The notes beneath the pieces were generated by a model that worked only from the letters and a program-made list of their open reading frames with translations, was not told the origin of the DNA and ran no database searches. Of a stretch of DNA of 64,000 nt, positions 61,444 through 64,000 are shown piece by piece. The translations under genes and the position numbers were made by a program. The stretch is from assembly GCA_958009055.1 (NCBI GenBank), contig OY253651.1:310001-374000 (forward strand). The letters run 5' to 3'. How positions within the stretch are numbered: the first letter of the stretch is position 1; every line of letters begins with the position of its first letter. Source of the stretch: Choricystis sp. odSpoLacu1 (Eukaryota; Chlorophyta; Trebouxiophyceae).

Positions 61444-61626
61444 CCGGCGAGCGTCGGCGCGCCCTACACGGTGGGGTCACACCAAGAGCTGCAGACACGC
61501 CGCGTGGGCGTGTGGCGCGCGGCAGTTGAAAAGGGGAGAGAGAAGAGGGAAACGGAGTTGTGGCTAGAGCACTCTCGACACAACGAAGCTTTGCTCTCTC
61601 CCTCCCCCCCCACCCCTCTTGGCTCG

Positions 61627-62184
61627 ATGCGACCCCCGCCCGCCCCACGGCGACCACCGTGCGTCGGCAAGCACTCCCTACCCGCTCGCGGTCCGCCTCC
61701 ACCCCGCGCGGTCTGGCCGTTTGGCGCCAAGCCCCCCTCCACCGTCGCCGGCGTCACCTTTCTGACGGGCGAACCCGGGGACGCCGTCGCGGACGCCCCC
61801 TCCGTGGCCGCCCTGTGGCGAGCGTCCGCCCCCGTGCCTGGCGTGAGTGGCATGGATGAGGGCCGCGTGGCGGTGGCACTGGCGGGGACGTGGTCGGCAG
61901 TCGCAGCCTATTCAAAAGACGGCGCCCTCGTCGGCATCGCCCGCATCATCTCGGACGGCGTCTTTGCCGCATTATTAGTGGACGTAGCCGTCGCCCCCGG
62001 TTGGCGGAGAAAGGGCGTGGGGAGAGCACTGGTGGCGCGTGCCACGGCAGACGCGCGCGCGCGCGGCGCGTCCAGTGTGGTCGCCTTTGTTCCGCCGGGG
62101 AAAAATCGCCTGTTTTTTCAGAGGTGTGGGTTCCGCATCAGCACAGCGTACCGGATGTTGAGGCATGAGGAGTCGACGGGGTAG
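61627..62184 (+). CDS. GNAT-family N-acetyltransferase
   Basis: A single exon gives 185 aa. A Pro/Arg-rich N-terminus of about 35 residues resembles a plastid transit peptide. The acetyl-CoA motif A is LLVDVAVAPGWRRKGVGRAL (R-R-K-G-V-G), followed by GASSVVAFVPPGKNRLFFQR, CGFRIS and a closing strand. Plastid GNATs of plants acetylate protein N-termini and lysines, or serotonin. The substrate here is not determinable. It is divergent from the SNF2 gene (251-bp gap containing the GT repeat). Confidence 0.85.
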   Translation: MRPPPAPRRPPCVGKHSLPARGPPPPRAVWPFGAKPPSTVAGVTFLTGEPGDAVADAPSVAALWRASAPVPGVSGMDEGRVAVALAGTWSAVAAYSKDGALVGIARIISDGVFAALLVDVAVAPGWRRKGVGRALVARATADARARGASSVVAFVPPGKNRLFFQRCGFRISTAYRMLRHEESTG

Positions 62185-62525
62185 AAAAGAGAGAATGAAA
62201 AGGTTTGTTTTTGTTTTTTCGACATGTTTTTTTTTTTTCGCTCAACACTTGGAGACAGAGAGACACACGCACGCACTAGCCACACTTTGTAAAAGGATTG
62301 AATGAAAGGAAACTACACGCGCGGGGGGGGGGGGGGAAAGGGGCTCGCGTCTCACCGTTTTTTTCGAGGGCACAAAACCACCTCGCCACCCCCACTCCTC
62401 CCACTCTTCCACACGCACCCGCCCAGACCCCACACACCCGCACGCAAATAGGCCAAAGGGCCACATTGGAACACCCTCTTAAAAAAAATCCTAGTTTTCA
62501 CCAAAAAAAAAACTCCTCTCTGCCA
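62185..62525. other. Convergent intergenic region, 341 bp
   Basis: The gap lies between the stops of the GNAT and cytochrome c1 genes. It has T11, G12 and A9 tracts. Nothing coding was seen. Confidence 0.5.
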
Positions 62526-63826
62526 TCAGTTGATCGCGTCCACAATGATGCGCCGACTCTTGATCGGCGCCCACTTCCACCGCTTGTAGTACAGCGCGGT
62601 CGCCCACACGAGGGCCAGCACCAGGGTCCACTTGGCGCCCGCCAGCTTGCGGTCGTCGGCTTCAGGTTCAGCCGCCCAGGCGAGGAAGGTGGCCACGTCT
62701 TTTGCTTGCTGCGCTTCGGTCGCGGGCGTCCCGTCATCATACTCCGTCCCCTCATCCACCAGCATTTTGGGCATGGCGATGGCCCCCCCGGGGAAGTAGG
62801 GGTTGTAGTACAGGCCCTCGCGCACATTGACGCCGGCCGGGGGGTCGCGGTAGCCAAGCAGGAGGGCCATCAAGTAGTTTTGACCGTCATGCCGCGCTTT
62901 GGTGATCAGCGTGAGGTCGGGAGGGTAGGCGCCCCCATTCGCAAACCGAGCCGCCTCCTCCGATGCGTACGGCCTCGGCAGCGGGTCGGACAGGCGCCCC
63001 GGGCGCTCAAACATCTCGCCCTCGTCATTTGGGCCGTCGGTCACCTCAGCCTCAGCCGCCATCGCCTTCGCCTCCTCCTCCGTGTAGCACACGCCCACCA
63101 GGTTGCGGTAGTGCAGCGTGTTGACAGAGTGGCAGGCGGCGCAGACCTAGTGGAGAGGTGGGGTGGGAGAGAGCGTGTGAGTCGCCAGTCGTTTTTTTTG
63201 TTTCGTTCCGCCACGGCCCACCCCTCTCTCCATCCATCCTTCTCACCTGGGTGTACACCTGGTGTCCCCGCCGAATGGAGGCATAGTCGTACGACGAGAA
63301 CAGGCCTTCGTGTGACCAGGCGAAGCGGGGGGGTTGGAGGCCGTGGTCGGCCTCGTCTTCAGCGAGCGCGGGCGCGAGCGCGGCGGCCAGGCCGACAGCC
63401 GCGCCGCCCGCCAGGATGGCGCCGCCCCAGCGGGAGTCGGAGGAGGAGGTGGAGGCGGCGGCGGTGGCGGGCAGGGCCTGAGAAGGGGGGTGGGAGGAGA
63501 GGTGGGCAGGGTCGCGAATTGGATGGCGGCGGCCGTTTTTTTTTGCGCAGGGCGTCTCTTCAACGCAGCAACAGACGCTCCCCCCACCCCCGCCCACGCC
63601 TGCGCTGCACCCGCCTCCGCGAAAAGGGGGCGGTGGGAGTGGAGGCGCGAGCGTGTGGGGGCGCCACCCGCGACCCCGCGACGCCGCCCCCGCGACGCCG
63701 CCCCAAAAACGCGAGCCAAAAAACGCGCGCTCGCGCCACCCAAAACACACGCACCTCTGCCACCCCGGTGCGGCCGGTGACTGACGCCGCCCTGCGCAGC
63801 AGCGCGGCCGCGGTGGTGCGCAACAT
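62526..63826 (-). CDS. CYC1: Cytochrome c1, mitochondrial complex III
   Basis: Exons 63755-63826, 63247-63477 and 62526-63146 give 307 aa. A bipartite presequence (MLRTTAAALLRRAASVTGRT, then a hydrophobic AILAGGAAVGLAAALAPALA) precedes the mature start. HEGLFSSYDYASIRRGHQVY, the heme motif CAACH (C103-H107), RNLVGVCYTEEEAK and the axial-Met region GGAIAMPKMLVDEGTEYDDG follow. A C-terminal membrane anchor (WTLVLALVWATALYYKRWKW) and IKSRRIIVDAIN end the protein, which is the standard layout. The first acceptor is CTTCTCAG and the second CACTAG, both phase 0. Confidence 0.96.
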
Positions 63827-64000
63827 CGGGACGCAGGAAGGGAGAGCGCGGAGGGGGAACAAAAGAGGACGCACGCCGCGTGCGAAGAGTGAACACAACG
63901 ATCGAGCGTTTCTCTCTTCCTCCCTCTCTCGCGCCTGCTCCCCCGTGCCTCCCGTGCGCACAGGGGCTCGTGAAGAGGCGTCTCACCCAGACACCGGGAG

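Noticed and set aside
59882..61567. 561-codon Gly/Arg-rich plus-strand frame
   Set aside because: Shadow of the Ala-rich SNF2 exon 2, including the GT repeat; no recognisable protein.

Overview
The window is nuclear DNA of a gene-dense, GC-rich eukaryote. About 41 protein genes are packed head to head and tail to tail. They have short GT-AG introns (mostly 50-230 bp) and gaps that rarely exceed 700 bp. The gene content points to a small-genome green alga of prasinophyte or early chlorophyte grade: a two-domain chloroplast Cpn20, a nuclear-encoded plastid acetyl-CoA carboxylase alpha subunit, a plant-order UMP synthase (OPRT then ODC), a CYP97 carotenoid hydroxylase, an expansin, an XBAT-like ankyrin-RING protein and a SNF2/Brahma ATPase without bromodomain. 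The lineage is an inference from content; no marker here fixes the genus. I saw no rRNA, tRNA, CRISPR array or transposon.

Layout. 1-12 kb: start of ribosomal protein S3a; Cpn20 and a glutathione transferase sharing a 112-bp promoter; an OXLD1-type protein and a TerD protein; an unknown two-exon gene; a GLG1 Cys-rich Golgi protein; NADH-cytochrome b5 reductase; UMP synthase. 12-25 kb: valyl-tRNA synthetase, then a ribosome-biogenesis neighbourhood (PELP1/Rix1, Ipi1/TEX10, NOPCHAP1-like) with a carrier gene inside it, then an organellar YchF/OLA1 GTPase. 25-40 kb: CAX cation/H+ exchanger, ATP23 protease, an unknown membrane protein, small ORFs, an Rtt106-domain histone chaperone, a UAP56-binding-motif export adaptor, CCDC174-like, SMIM4-like, UBC4/5, ERV46 and a long coiled-coil protein. 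40-50 kb: a 43-aa microprotein, CYP97, a multi-domain chromatin protein, a mitochondrial carrier, expansin and the KEOPS subunit CGI121. 50-64 kb: ankyrin-RING ligase, TIM8, ACCase alpha, small genes, SNF2 ATPase, GNAT acetyltransferase and cytochrome c1.

The most unusual gene is at 42794-45378. It encodes PWWP, PHD, a domain resembling the phage-type Dam N6-adenine methyltransferase with an altered catalytic motif (NPEF in place of NPPY), and a CW zinc finger, all in one protein. A second unexplained signal is a set of intergenic perfect or near-perfect palindromes. Three are exactly 28 bp and have unrelated sequences, and four further hairpins have 10-14 bp stems.

Sequence quality matters for readers. 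Five genes contain apparent one-base frame breaks, four of them in three genes as +1 changes inside C/G runs of 8-10, and the b5 reductase carries an in-frame TGA where Trp is expected. Exon coordinates given here were worked out by hand from reading frame, splice signals and family similarity; no alignment or search was run.
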